From the NCBI RefSeq assembly GCF_001941625.1, contig NZ_CP016076.1, positions 4,924,249 to 4,988,248 of the forward strand: a DNA stretch of 64,000 bases, read 5' to 3'. The stretch comes from Actinoalloteichus fjordicus (GTDB taxonomy: Bacteria; Actinomycetota; Actinomycetes; Mycobacteriales; Pseudonocardiaceae). A model generated the notes under the pieces. The model was not told where the DNA came from and ran no database searches. It saw nothing but the letters and a program-made list of their open reading frames with translations. Of the stretch, positions 49,403 through 59,206 are shown piece by piece. A program made the position numbers and the translations under genes. The number at the start of each line of letters is the position of its first letter. Position 1 is the first letter of the stretch.

Positions 49403-49989
49403 GACTCCTGGCATGGCGGGCATCGTGCCACGGCGGGCAGCACCGCGCGACGGATTAATCGTTCTCCCCTGCCTCTTCCCCGCGTCGCCGGGGGCCGGCG
49501 CACCGGAGGTCGAGTGCGTCCCGGAGTCGCAGGCGCCCAGCCCCGAAACCCGCCCCGCTGATCGAGGTCGCGGGCGGCAGGAGAGTGCGTCGCCTGCCGC
49601 AGGCGGGTCGTCGAAGCGGCCCGGACCACCGCGCGACGCCGCCGAGGCCCGGCCGCCTCCGGACCGTCTCGGGTGCGCCGAGGCTCCCGACCGCGACCGG
49701 GAGAAGAGGGTCCGTCGACGTCCGGTGGATCGCGCCCGCCGCCCGCTGCCCGCACGACACGGCAGGCCGGACCCGCTCGTTCCCGCGGGCCCGCTCGCCG
49801 TCGCAGCAGGGTCGCATCCGCGCCGTCGATGCGGTCCGAGAGATCGTCTTCGCTGGTCACGACTTCGATCCTGCGTTCGATGCCCGCCTCGCCCGCACCA
49901 TGGACGGCGGACGAGCGCGGGGCGGCAGCCGTCGCGACCTCCGATCGCCGAGACCGGGTCCGCAGCGAGACCTGGCGTAGGGTAAGCGC
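49403..49989. other. Divergent gene-free region
   Basis: About 590 bp between the APH-like gene and the TetR gene. Several open frames but none with a start signal and proper codon bias. Should contain both promoters; no operator recognised. Confidence 0.45.
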
Positions 49990-50676
49990 ATGTCCCGGCC
50001 GACACCGACCCCTGGGCACGGCATGGACGGCCTCGACGGGCCCGATGCCACTCCCGCGAACTCCCTTGCCGAGACGAGGCGGGGTGAAGCGGGGCGTCCG
50101 GCTCCACGACGTCGGACGCGCGAGCGAGCCGACGCGGCACGCAACCGTGCTCGGGTGCTCGCCGCCGCCGAACGACTGTTCTCGACCTCCCGCGCCGACC
50201 CCGTGACCATGGGCGAGATCGCGTTGGAGGCGGGTGTCGGCCGCGCCACGCTGTACCGCAGATTTCCCGATCCGGCCTCCATCGCGGTCGCCCTGCTCGA
50301 CGAGCACGAGCAGGCGCTACGAGACCGATTGTCGACCGGCGAGCCGCCGTTGGGGCCGGGTGCGCCGCCTGCCGAACGGCTGGCCGCCTTCTACGCGGCG
50401 ATGATCGACATCCTGGAACGTCATCTGTACCTGGTGTTGGGCGCGGAGGCGGGCACGGCCCGCTTCGAGGCATGGTCCTACGAGTCGTGGCGGGCCCATG
50501 TGCGCGGGCTGCTCGTCGACGCCGACGCGGCAGACCCGGACGCCACGACGGACTCCCTCCTCGCCCCGATCGCCCCCGAGGTCTATCAACACCAACGACA
50601 CCAGCAGGGAATCAGTCAGCAGCGGATCACCCAGGCGTTGGGACGTCTCGCCCGGCAGGCGCTGGCCAGGCGCTGA
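49990..50676 (+). CDS. TetR-family regulator
   Basis: 228 aa from ATG 49990; the first ~40 residues are disordered, so an internal start is possible. HTH 'ADAARNRARVLAAAERLFSTSRADPVTMGEIALEAGVGRATLYRRFPDPASIAVALLDEHEQAL' (~47-110) is a standard TetR DNA-binding domain. The ligand domain includes 'ERLAAFYAAMIDILERHLYLVLGAEAG' and ends 'ITQALGRLARQALARR'. Targets unknown; the divergent APH-like gene is a candidate. Confidence 0.92.
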   Translation: MSRPTPTPGHGMDGLDGPDATPANSLAETRRGEAGRPAPRRRTRERADAARNRARVLAAAERLFSTSRADPVTMGEIALEAGVGRATLYRRFPDPASIAVALLDEHEQALRDRLSTGEPPLGPGAPPAERLAAFYAAMIDILERHLYLVLGAEAGTARFEAWSYESWRAHVRGLLVDADAADPDATTDSLLAPIAPEVYQHQRHQQGISQQRITQALGRLARQALARR

Positions 50677-50689
50677 CGTCCTGAGTGGA

Positions 50690-50711
50690 CGGTGATCCCG
50701 GCTGATCACCG
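50690..50711. terminator. Short perfect hairpin between convergent genes
   Basis: CGGTGATC / GATCACCG, 6-nt loop, 13 bp after the TetR stop. Confidence 0.55.
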
Positions 50712-50815
50712 GCGGCCAGGCCGCAGGCCGCCGCAGGACACGGCAGGCCGATCCGCACAGAACACGGCGGGCTCCTCCACCGAGCCGACGGGATCGGGCC
50801 GAGGGACGGCGCCGG

Positions 50816-52147
50816 TCAGCCGCAGGCGGGAGACGCGAGCAGGGCGGCCGCCGAGTGGACGGTCAGCGTCGCGGGCTGCCCGGTCGCGGAGGCTGCCGCC
50901 GTCTGAATCCCGGCGGGCCCGTCGGCGACCAGCACGGTGAAGGACTCCGGAGTCGGGAGCGCGGCGGCGTGCGGCGGGCCTGTTCTCCGGCCCAGACTCA
51001 GGACGGCGGGCGGGGCGCCGGGGCCGCTCACCACGACCTGGTCCATCGGCATCGTCAGCCCCACACCCACCGCCTTGAGGACGGCCTCCTTCCGGGTCCA
51101 GTACCCGGTGACCAGCTCAGCCCGCTCCGCAGGACTCGCCTCGTCGACCCTGGCCCGTTCCCGGGGCGCCAGCGCCGAGTCCATCAGCGGCCCCCACTGC
51201 CGCCCGCTCCTCGGGGGCTCGGCGTCGATCCCGATCGGAGCCGAGGTCGACAGGGCGACCACCGCCCACTCCCCCGCATAGGCCAGCGAGAACTCCAGTC
51301 CGCTCCCGGGCCCGACGGCGCGGGGCTTGCCGTGCGGACCGCCGCAGTGTCCGCAGTGTCGGGCGAAGCGCAGTTCCCCGGCGGGCAGGCCGGTGTGCAC
51401 GGCGAGCAGCGTCCGGACCAGCGCCCGGCCCAGGAGATAGCGCCGCCGATCCTCCGCTCTTCGCAGGGCGTGATACCGGCCGGTCTCCTCGACGTCGAGC
51501 AGACCGGTCGCCGTGGCGCCGACATCGGCGGTCGTCGCCCACCAGAGCTGCACCTCGCCGTCGGCGGGGGCGGGCACGCCGACTCCGACGGCGCCGTGCC
51601 GAGGCGAACTCGGCTCCGGCCGCCCTCGGATCAGACCGCCACCCCGGTGCGCGGGGGCGGTTCGAGGCAGGTCGGCGTCCGGCGGGACCCGGCCCGCGGC
51701 GGCGAGCAGGGCGGCCGCGCCCCGCTCGACGGCACGGAGTTCCTCGACGGAGAGCTGGGCGAGGAGAACCTGACGATGGTCACGGCCCGCAGTGGCGATC
51801 TCGTCCAGAAGGGTGACACCTGCCGGTGTGAGTGACAAACGTCGGACCCGTCGGTCCCGAGTGTCGGTGACCCGGCTGACCAGTCCCCTGTCGAGCAGCC
51901 GGTCGATCATGCCCGTCGCGGTGGCCAGGCTGACGCCGAGCTGATCCGCCAGGGCGTGCCCGGCGACGCCTCCCTCGATCGCCAGGCAGAGCAGCACCCG
52001 AAACTGCTGCATGGTGATCCCGCTGTCCAGCAGCGGATGCGATCTGACTCGGACGGCCCCCCGCATGAGGTCGTCGTGATGCCGTTCGACGGCGTCGATC
52101 AGCCGGTGCCGTTCCTCGTCGATCCGCACCGGGCGATCCTGCCCCAT
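50816..52147 (-). CDS. MarR regulator fused to a 4'-phosphopantetheinyl transferase
   Basis: 443 aa in one frame from ATG 52147. Residues 1-150 are a MarR winged helix: 'VRSHPLLDSGITMQQFRVLLCLAIEGGVAGHALADQLGVSLATATGMIDRLLDRGLVSRVTDTRDRRVRRLSLTPAG'. A linker (~150-190) follows, then an Sfp/Gsp-type phosphopantetheinyl transferase: 'YLLGRALVRTLLAVHTG', 'CGHCGGPHGKPRA' (HGKP), 'LEFSLAYAGEWAVVALS..APIGIDAE' (Mg-binding GIDxE), 'GYWTRKEAVLKAVGVGL' (WxxKEA). This enzyme activates carrier proteins by adding the pantetheine arm from CoA. I know of no common MarR-PPTase fusion. It is divergent from an RND pump with a shared operator-like palindrome. Confidence 0.85.
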   Translation of the reverse strand: MGQDRPVRIDEERHRLIDAVERHHDDLMRGAVRVRSHPLLDSGITMQQFRVLLCLAIEGGVAGHALADQLGVSLATATGMIDRLLDRGLVSRVTDTRDRRVRRLSLTPAGVTLLDEIATAGRDHRQVLLAQLSVEELRAVERGAAALLAAAGRVPPDADLPRTAPAHRGGGLIRGRPEPSSPRHGAVGVGVPAPADGEVQLWWATTADVGATATGLLDVEETGRYHALRRAEDRRRYLLGRALVRTLLAVHTGLPAGELRFARHCGHCGGPHGKPRAVGPGSGLEFSLAYAGEWAVVALSTSAPIGIDAEPPRSGRQWGPLMDSALAPRERARVDEASPAERAELVTGYWTRKEAVLKAVGVGLTMPMDQVVVSGPGAPPAVLSLGRRTGPPHAAALPTPESFTVLVADGPAGIQTAAASATGQPATLTVHSAAALLASPACG

Positions 52148-52192
52148 CGACCCGGTTCTCCACGAACTCCGGGGTGCGGGTAAATATTATGC

Positions 52193-52210
52193 GTGAAGCT
52201 AACTATTCAC
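52193..52210. promoter_or_regulatory. Operator-like palindrome, MarR/RND divergent region
   Basis: GTGAA-8 nt-TTCAC in an unusually AT-rich patch (TAAATATTATGC upstream, GCTAACTA inside). It sits 46-63 bp from the MarR-PPTase start and 42-59 bp from the pump start, where a MarR dimer could repress both. Confidence 0.65.
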
Positions 52211-52251
52211 CCGTTCACCTCCTGATCATCACCCGACCGGAGGAACCACCC

Positions 52252-55200
52252 GTGACCTGGCTTGCTCGCCTCAGCCTGGCCAACCGAGCCCTGGTCGCAC
52301 TGGCATCGGTGCTCATCCTGGGCTTCGGCGTCTTCGCGACCACCTCACTCAGACAAGAGCTCATCCCTTCGATGGAGATCCCGGTCGCCGCCGTGGTCGC
52401 CCCGTACCCCGGCGCCGCACCCCAGGTGGTGGAGGACCAGGTCACCGAACCGCTGGAGACGGCGGCGACCGGCGTCCGAGGCGTGGTCGGCACGTCGGCG
52501 ACCAGCAGCGGCGGAATGTCGGTGGTCAACGTCGAACTGGAGTTCGGCACCGACCTGAGCGGCGCCCAAACCGATCTCCAGCAGGCGGTGAACCGGGTCG
52601 CGAACGGACTTCCCGACGCGGTCACGCCGACCGTCATGACCGGCAGCGTCGACGACCTGCCGGTGCTCCAGCTCTCGGCCGCCTCGGCCGCCGACGAGCA
52701 GGACGCCGCCGCGCTGCTGCGCGACGAGGTCGTCCCGCTGCTGGAGGGCGTCGCCGGAGTCCGCGAGGTGAGTCTCACCGGTGTGGCCGATCAGGTGGTC
52801 ACCATCGACGTGGACTCCGCCGCCCTGGCCGCACAGGGCATCCCACTGCCGTCGGTCCTCCAGGCCCTGCAGGCGGCGGGCGCGAGCGTGCCCGCCGGGA
52901 CGCTCACCCAGAACGGCGAGACCCTCTCGGTGTCCGTGGGCGCACCCGTCGACACGGTGGCCGATCTACCGGAGATCCGACTTCCGCTGACGGACGGCGG
53001 CTCCGCGCGGCTGGCCGACATCGCCGAGGTGACCAGCGCCCCTGCGGACGCCACCGGCTACTCGCGCACCGACGGGCTGCCCAGCATCGGCATCGGCGTG
53101 ACCAAGACGCCAGAGGGCAACACCGTCGAGATCTCCGAGCAGGTCCGCGAGCTGCTTCCCGAGATCGAGCGGCTGCTCGGCGAGTCCGGTCAGGTCACGG
53201 TCGTCTTCGACCAGGCGCCGTTCATCGAGCAGTCGATCCATGACCTCACGGTCGAAGGGGCCCTCGGCCTCGTCTTCGCCATCGTGATCATCCTGCTGTT
53301 CCTGCTCTCCCTGCGTTCGACGCTGGTCACCGCGGTGTCCATCCCGATGTCGGTGCTCATCGCCCTGATCAGCCTCTACGTCACCGACTACTCGCTGAAC
53401 ATCCTCACCCTCGGCGCGCTCACGGCGGCCGTCGGGCGGGTGGTGGACGACTCGATCGTCGTCATCGAGAACATCAAACGACATCTCGGCTACGGCGAGC
53501 CCAAACGGCAGGCGATCCTCACCGCAGTCCGTGAGGTGGCAGGCGCCATCACCGCGTCGACCATCGCCACCGTCGCGGTGTTCCTGCCGATCGCGGTGGT
53601 CGGCGGCCAGGTCGGCGAGCTGTTCCGGCCCTTCGCCGTCACCGTGTCCGTCGCGCTGCTCGCCTCGCTGCTGGTCTCGCTGACGATCGTGCCGGTGCTG
53701 GCGTACTGGTTCCTCAAGGACCGCCGCGAGGCAGGCGAGGGCGAGCCCGACGAGGCGGCCATCCGGGAGAAGGAGGAGCGCAGCCCGCTCCAGCGCACCT
53801 ACCTACCGGTGCTGCGTGGTGCGCTGGCGCATCCGGTCATCACCCTCGTCATCGCCGTCGGACTGCTCGGTGGCACGCTAGCCCTGGTGCCGCAGCTCCA
53901 GACCAACTTCCTCGGCGACAGCGGTCAGAACACCCTGTCGGTCCGGCAGGAGCTGCCCCCCGGCGCGAGCCTGGAGACCGCCGACGCGGCGGCCCGGCAG
54001 GTGGAGGACGTGCTGGCCGACACCGACTCGGTCGAGGGGTATCAGGCCTCGATCGGCTCGCAGGGCGGCATGGCCGCCTCCTTCGGCATGGGCGGGTCCT
54101 CGGGAACCACGACCTTCTCCGTGACCACCGACTCCGAAGCCGATCAGGCGGCGGTGCAGTCCGAGCTGCGGGAGCGGCTGGCCGAGCTGTCGGACGCGGG
54201 CGAGATCACCGTCGACGCGGGCGGCATGGGCTTCGGCGGAGCGAGCGGGCTGGCGGTGATCGTCAGCGGCGACGACGAGGCCGACCTGGCCGACACCGCG
54301 ACCCGGGTGACGGAGCTGGTCGCCGACACTCCCGGCGCCACCGACGTCAGCAACAACCTCGCCGTGGAGGCGCCCTCGGTCGAGGTGACCGTCGACCGGG
54401 AGGCCGCCGCAGCCATCGGCATGGATGAGGCGACGGTGGGCCCGGTGGTGGCGGGCGCGATGCGCGGCACGCCTGCGGGGAACCTGACACTCGACGGCAC
54501 CCGACAGGACATCGTGGTGCGCAGCGGGGCGGCGCCTGCCGACGTGGCGGCGCTGCGCGAGTTCCCGCTGGGCGGCGGACCCGCCGGAGCGATCACGCTG
54601 GGCGACATCGCCACCGTGGAGGAGGTTTCCGAGGCCACCAGCATCACCCGTCAGGACGGACAGCGGAGTGCGACGGTGACCGCGAGCCTCGCGGCGGAGG
54701 ACCTGGGCAGCGTCAACACCGAGTTGCAGACCCGGATCGACGAGCTCGACGTGCCACCCGGCATCGAGGTAGCGATCGGTGGTGTGAGCGCCGATCAGGA
54801 CGAGGCCTTCGCCGATCTGGGCCTGGCGCTGCTGCTGGCCGTCGCCATCGTCTACGTGGTGATGGTCGCGACGTTCCGCAGCCTGCTCCAGCCGCTGCTG
54901 CTGCTGGTGTCCATCCCGTTCGCCGCGACCGGCGCGCTGGGCCTGCTGGTGATCACGGGCACTCCGCTCGGCGTCCCCGCGCTGATCGGGATGCTGATGC
55001 TGATCGGCATCGTCGTCACCAACGCCATCGTGTTGATCGACCTGGTCAACCAGGTCCGTCAACAGGGCCGATCCGTCGCCGAGTCGATCATCGAGGGCTC
55101 GCGGCAACGACTGCGGCCGATCCTGATGACGGCGCTGGCGACGATCTGCGCGCTGGTGCCGATGTCCCTGGGCATCACCGGCGGCGGGGTGTTCATCTCG

Positions 55201-55371
55201 CAGCCGCTGGCGATCGTCGTCATCGGTGGTCTGTTCTCCTCGACGCTGCTGACGCTGGTGCTGGTCCCGGTGCTGTACTCGCTCACCGAGCGGGCCAGGG
55301 CCGCGATCGGCGGCCGGTCCCGCAGGAGCAGGACCGCCGCCGAGAGTGCGGCGAGCCCGTCGGCGGACTGA
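52252..55371 (+). CDS. RND-family multidrug efflux pump (AcrB/HAE1-like)
   Basis: 1039 aa from GTG 52252, GGAGG 9-13 nt upstream. First helix 'NRALVALASVLILGFGVFATTSL' with porter-domain opening 'ELIPSMEIPVAAVVAPYPGAAPQVVEDQVTEPLE'. The second helix group is 'GALGLVFAIVIILLFLLSLRSTLVTAVSIPMSVLIAL', with 'LTLGALTAAVGRVVDDSIVVIENI' carrying the proton-relay Asp pair. The pattern repeats in the C-terminal half ('PALIGMLMLIGIVVTNAIVLIDLVNQ'). Twelve membrane helices in the usual 1+5+1+5 arrangement. Actinobacterial members lack outer-membrane partners. Probably repressed by the divergent MarR-type fusion. Confidence 0.95.
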   Translation: MTWLARLSLANRALVALASVLILGFGVFATTSLRQELIPSMEIPVAAVVAPYPGAAPQVVEDQVTEPLETAATGVRGVVGTSATSSGGMSVVNVELEFGTDLSGAQTDLQQAVNRVANGLPDAVTPTVMTGSVDDLPVLQLSAASAADEQDAAALLRDEVVPLLEGVAGVREVSLTGVADQVVTIDVDSAALAAQGIPLPSVLQALQAAGASVPAGTLTQNGETLSVSVGAPVDTVADLPEIRLPLTDGGSARLADIAEVTSAPADATGYSRTDGLPSIGIGVTKTPEGNTVEISEQVRELLPEIERLLGESGQVTVVFDQAPFIEQSIHDLTVEGALGLVFAIVIILLFLLSLRSTLVTAVSIPMSVLIALISLYVTDYSLNILTLGALTAAVGRVVDDSIVVIENIKRHLGYGEPKRQAILTAVREVAGAITASTIATVAVFLPIAVVGGQVGELFRPFAVTVSVALLASLLVSLTIVPVLAYWFLKDRREAGEGEPDEAAIREKEERSPLQRTYLPVLRGALAHPVITLVIAVGLLGGTLALVPQLQTNFLGDSGQNTLSVRQELPPGASLETADAAARQVEDVLADTDSVEGYQASIGSQGGMAASFGMGGSSGTTTFSVTTDSEADQAAVQSELRERLAELSDAGEITVDAGGMGFGGASGLAVIVSGDDEADLADTATRVTELVADTPGATDVSNNLAVEAPSVEVTVDREAAAAIGMDEATVGPVVAGAMRGTPAGNLTLDGTRQDIVVRSGAAPADVAALREFPLGGGPAGAITLGDIATVEEVSEATSITRQDGQRSATVTASLAAEDLGSVNTELQTRIDELDVPPGIEVAIGGVSADQDEAFADLGLALLLAVAIVYVVMVATFRSLLQPLLLLVSIPFAATGALGLLVITGTPLGVPALIGMLMLIGIVVTNAIVLIDLVNQVRQQGRSVAESIIEGSRQRLRPILMTALATICALVPMSLGITGGGVFISQPLAIVVIGGLFSSTLLTLVLVPVLYSLTERARAAIGGRSRRSRTAAESAASPSAD

Positions 55372-55383
55372 GCCGAGCCGAGC

Positions 55384-55422
55384 CGGGCCCGTCTGCTAGT
55401 CGTCGACCAGCGGGCGGGCCCG
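55384..55422 (+). terminator. Long hairpin after the RND gene
   Basis: 19-bp imperfect stem (CGGGCCCGTCTGCTAGTCG with CGACCAGCGGGCGGGCCCG; two G-U type and one mismatch), 12 bp after the stop. Confidence 0.75.
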
Positions 55423-55848
55423 TCGTCATGTCTGGAGCAGGTCCACCAGGCCGCGTCACGGCCGGGCGGCAGGGGCTGGTCAGCGGCGAGAGGCCAGACC
55501 TGCCGGCCGGCCAGGTGCGAACACCTCGGCGCACGAGCACCTTGGGTGCACGGACCTCGATGCCGGATCTCCACGCCGGGGGCGTCGATGCCGGATGTCG
55601 GACGCCATTCGGACGGCTCCGAAGGCCCACCGCTCGGACCCGAGGCGCGGTCGTCGACCGGTCACCGGGCCCGTCGGCGATCAACCTCGACGATCTTTCC
55701 GCTCGTTAGACTGACACCTGTTCGACGGGGACTCGGCGCGGCGGGCTCGTCGCCGCGACTCCGAGTCACCGAAGACCGAGTCCGCCCGGCCGAACCGGTC
55801 GGCTGCACGTCCGACGACACCCGGCCCGCCCAGCCCCGGAGGACCCTC
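55423..55848. other. Gene-free interval before the DUF4097 gene
   Basis: About 430 bp, no supported gene. The right part should hold the promoter of the DUF4097 lipoprotein. Confidence 0.45.
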
Positions 55849-56622
55849 GTGATCACGCCCCGTCGCCGCAGGCTCCGCACGCTGCTCGCCTCGGGCGGCG
55901 CGCTGCTGGGCATCACCGTCCTGTCCGGTTGCGCGGACGTCGTGGACGCGGCGGACCCCGAGATCCGAGGCTTCGGCCCGGCCGCCGAGCACCTCGTCAT
56001 CTCCGTATCCGACGTCGAGCACCTGGATGTGCGGTCCGCCGACGTCGACGAGATCGAGGTGACGCGCTGGTTCGCGGGATCGTCGTTCATGGGCAGCACC
56101 GATGCGATCTGGGAACTCGACGAGGACAGGCTCACGCTGGCCACCGACTGCTCGCCCTTCGTCATCGGCCGGTGTGACGCCCGGTACGAGGTCCGGGTGC
56201 CCAGTGGGGTGAACGTGACGATCGAGGGCGACAGCGGGGAGGTCAGCGCGTCGGGCTTCGATACAGACCTGACGATCACCACCAGCAGCGGCCGAATCCT
56301 CATCGACGACGTCGGCGGGGCGCTCGCCCTGTCGACCGAGAGCGGCGAGCTGCGGGGCGCCGGAATCAGGTCGAGCCAGGCGGACGTGACCTCGGCGAGC
56401 GGTGAGGTCGAGCTGTTCTTCGCCGAGGCACCCGAGGAGCTGACGACGACGGCACAGAGCGGCGAGGTGACGATCGTGGTGCCCCTCGCCCCGTACCGGG
56501 TCACGACCACGACGGGCAGCGGCAACGTGACCACCCAGGTCCCGACCGACCCGAACGGACCGCACTCGATCACGGTGGAGACCGACAGCGGGGAGATCAC
56601 GGTGACCTCCGTCGGCAGCTGA
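55849..56622 (+). CDS. DUF4097-like lipoprotein
   Basis: 257 aa from GTG 55849, GGAGG 8-12 nt upstream. Signal peptide with lipobox 'ALLGITVLSGC' (Cys28). Mature domain is a right-handed beta-helix-like series of short 'SGEV/SGRI' turns: 'IEGDSGEVSASGFDTDLTITTSSGRILIDDVGGALALSTESGELRGAGI', 'SGEVELFF', 'SGEVTIVVPL', 'TDSGEITVTSV'. This is the DUF4097 adhesin-like fold found in envelope-stress or signalling proteins. Two Cys (~102, ~109) flank 'SPFVIGRC'. Monocistronic; role unknown. Confidence 0.88.
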   Translation: MITPRRRRLRTLLASGGALLGITVLSGCADVVDAADPEIRGFGPAAEHLVISVSDVEHLDVRSADVDEIEVTRWFAGSSFMGSTDAIWELDEDRLTLATDCSPFVIGRCDARYEVRVPSGVNVTIEGDSGEVSASGFDTDLTITTSSGRILIDDVGGALALSTESGELRGAGIRSSQADVTSASGEVELFFAEAPEELTTTAQSGEVTIVVPLAPYRVTTTTGSGNVTTQVPTDPNGPHSITVETDSGEITVTSVGS

Positions 56623-57182
56623 GTCCGAGCACCTGACCAGCGAGATCTCTTCCCCACCCGACAGGCGGCCCCGGCAGATGACCGAGGAGCCCCTGCGAGC
56701 ACGGCGACGCGGCCGCCCGAGCGCAAACCACGGGCGGTGCCGGGTCACGTGCTCCTGATCTGCCTCCTGCCTGCGCACCGCCGACGAAGCCGACGGCCGC
56801 ACCGGGTGAGCAGGGCACGCCGAGACGTCAGATCCGACCGACCGTGTCTGCATGCCTCCCCGTGGTGTCCCGACGAGGGCGGCCTGCGAGTTCGTTCGTT
56901 CGGGTGGTCGCCCGGGGCTCCGGTTGACGTCCGTTCCCACCACTCACAGCATTGGCCACGGCTCCGGCGCAGACGCGGCGCGCCGCCGGATCGGCAGCGG
57001 GCGGCTGACCTGGGATTCGGAACCGACGCACTCGCCTCGGACGGCCGGGGCACACTCGCCACGTCCGGCGCAGACGCGGCCGCCCGCGAAGCGCCGGATC
57101 GGCGGCGGGGTGGGCCTGGGGCGGTGCGGGCCGGTCGGCCACGCCATCATGCGGCCCCGGCCGCCAGGAGATCGGAGAGTCG
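56623..57182. other. Gene-free interval before the GT4 gene
   Basis: 560 bp. Frames in this stretch lack coding bias; promoter of the glycosyltransferase expected near the right end (GGAGATCGGAGAGTCG precedes its start). Confidence 0.45.
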
Positions 57183-58496
57183 ATGCCGACCCCAGTCTGG
57201 GAGATCCGACCCGGCGCCGATACGCCGAGGCTGCTGCACGTCAACGCGACGGCGACCGGCGGCGGTGTCGCGGAACTGCTGCGGGGCCTCGTCGAGGAGC
57301 AACGCGGCGAGGGGATCAATGCCGGTTGGGCGGTGATCGGCGGCACGGCCGAGTTCTACGCGATCACCAAGTACTTGCATCATCTCCTGCACGGCAGGGC
57401 CGTCCCGAACCGGATCGCCGATCCGGCGACCCTGCGGACCTACCGGGAGGTCCTGGTTCCACAGGCGGCCTGGTTCCGGAGTTCGCTCGGCATCGGCGAC
57501 GTCGTGGTCCTGCACGATCCGCAGACGCTCGGCCTGGCTCCCGCGCTGCGTGCCACCGGCGCCCGAGTCGTCTGGCACTGCCACGTCGGCGCGGAGGTGC
57601 CCCCGGAACGGGGCCCCGCCGCCGTCTGGCAGGCGATGGCCCCCGAACTCGCCGCGATCGACGCGGTGGTGACGACCCTGCCCGCGTTCGCCCCGCCGAC
57701 GGTGCCCGCCGGGAACCGATTCGTCATCCCGCCCGCGATCGACCCGAGCGCCCCGAAGAACCGGGCACTGACCGAGGCCGAGATCAGCAGCCTGCTCGAC
57801 GGGATCGGGCTCACCGCGCCGTCGGGGCGCCGGGGACGGGCCGACATCGTCCAGGAGGGTGTGCTGCCCGCCGAAGCACGGGTCGTGCTCCAGGTCTCGC
57901 GATGGGACCCGCTGAAGGGCATCCCCGACGTGGTGCGCGCCGTCGAATGCCTGCCGCCGGATGTGCACCTCGTGGTGGCGGGGGCGGACCCTCGGGAGAT
58001 CCCGGACGACCCGGAGGGCGCCGCCGTGCTGGCCGAGGTGCTCGACGTCCTCGCCGGACTGGCACCGGAAGATCGCGCCAGGGTCCACCTGATCAGCATC
58101 GCGCAGCAGCCTGCCGAGGTCAGTGCGCTGCTGGTCAACGCCCTGCAACGCCGGGCGGACGTGGTGGTGCAGAAGAGTGTGGCGGAGGGCTTCGGGCTCA
58201 CCGTCACCGAGGCGATGATCAAGGGCCGCGCGGTGCTCGCCACCGAGGTCGGCGGGATACGACTGCAGATCACCGACGGGCGGGACGGCCTGCTCGTCGA
58301 CGCGACCGATCACCAGGCCTTCGCGGCGGCGCTGCTGCGGCTGCTCGCCGATCCGGAGCTGAGGGTGCGGCTCGGCGAGAGCGCACGGCAACGGGTGCTC
58401 GACCACTACACGCTGCGCAGACTCGTCGCGGACTACCGAGGGGTCACCGGCCTTGCCGATGCGGCGGGCGATCTCCTCGACGGCGCGACGGCCTGA
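57183..58496 (+). CDS. GT4 glycosyltransferase, trehalose-synthase (TreT)-like
   Basis: 437 aa from ATG 57183 with GGAGAG 5-10 nt upstream. N-terminal 'LLHVNATATGGGVAELLRGLV' (GGG acceptor loop), 'GDVVVLHDPQTLGLAPALR' (~115), 'VVWHCHVGAEVPPERG' (~135), C-terminal donor site 'VLQVSRWDPLKGIPDVVRAV' (~237), 'LVVAGADP', and 'VQKSVAEGFGLTVTEAMIKGRAVLATEVGG' (E-x7-E motif). The 'LHDPQ' and 'CHVG' motifs are those of TreT-type trehalose glycosyltransferring synthases. With the cyclitol-like genes downstream it could join a sugar to a cyclitol instead of glucose (inference). Confidence 0.85.
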   Translation: MPTPVWEIRPGADTPRLLHVNATATGGGVAELLRGLVEEQRGEGINAGWAVIGGTAEFYAITKYLHHLLHGRAVPNRIADPATLRTYREVLVPQAAWFRSSLGIGDVVVLHDPQTLGLAPALRATGARVVWHCHVGAEVPPERGPAAVWQAMAPELAAIDAVVTTLPAFAPPTVPAGNRFVIPPAIDPSAPKNRALTEAEISSLLDGIGLTAPSGRRGRADIVQEGVLPAEARVVLQVSRWDPLKGIPDVVRAVECLPPDVHLVVAGADPREIPDDPEGAAVLAEVLDVLAGLAPEDRARVHLISIAQQPAEVSALLVNALQRRADVVVQKSVAEGFGLTVTEAMIKGRAVLATEVGGIRLQITDGRDGLLVDATDHQAFAAALLRLLADPELRVRLGESARQRVLDHYTLRRLVADYRGVTGLADAAGDLLDGATA

Positions 58497-59206
58497 CCCG
58501 TCGGCGCAGGCCGCGCCGGGACCACACCGGAGCCCCCGCGACCACGACGGCGACGCCGTCCCGGTGATCACGAGCGGCCTCTCGACGCCGATCACCTCCC
58601 CCGGGCACATCGGCCGCCGTCCCCGTGTCGTCGGTTCTCCGCCAGAGTCCGAGCGGCCCCCGGCAGCCCGGCGACACAGGCGGCGGAGACTCGCGACCGG
58701 GCCGGACAGCGGCGGAACCACGGCGCGGTCGCGGGCAGCCGTCGGGCGGCTCCCGCGAACGCGCCCCGTCCGGGCCGGGTGGCGATCGAGCCGCAGACCA
58801 GTAACGACGGCGGACGGCGGGCGATCCCTTTCCCGCGAAGATCGTCGATCCCGCGTCTCGCCGCGCCACGGATATCGATCCGGCGATTCCGTTCGCCGTG
58901 ACGGGCGATCCCCTCGGCGGAGTCGCCGGGCTGTGCTCTCCCGTTCCTCCGCCGCCGCGGACCAGGGCCGAAGTCGACGGATCGACACGATCCCACCGGC
59001 CGCGAACGCGCAGCCACCACCGGGAACATCGCCGTCGACCTGACCGGAGGCGCGGGAGACGCCCGCATCCCGACACGTTCTCGGCGACGACGGCGGAATG
59101 ATCGTCGGTGCCCGGTCGGCTCATTTCGTGGTCCTGCCGAAGCCGCCGACCCGAATTAGCATGCGTGATCGAGCGTGTACATCGTCACCGTACGGGGGTC
59201 CCTGCT
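58497..59206. other. Gene-free interval before the ROK operon
   Basis: About 710 bp with no supported gene. Base composition becomes slightly less GC-rich near 59130-59170 (CCGAATTAGCATGCGTGATC), a plausible promoter region of the ROK operon. Confidence 0.5.

Noticed and set aside
57147-58988. 613-aa minus-strand open frame over the GT4 gene
   Set aside because: Shadow frame; GT4 motifs and ribosome site are on the plus strand.
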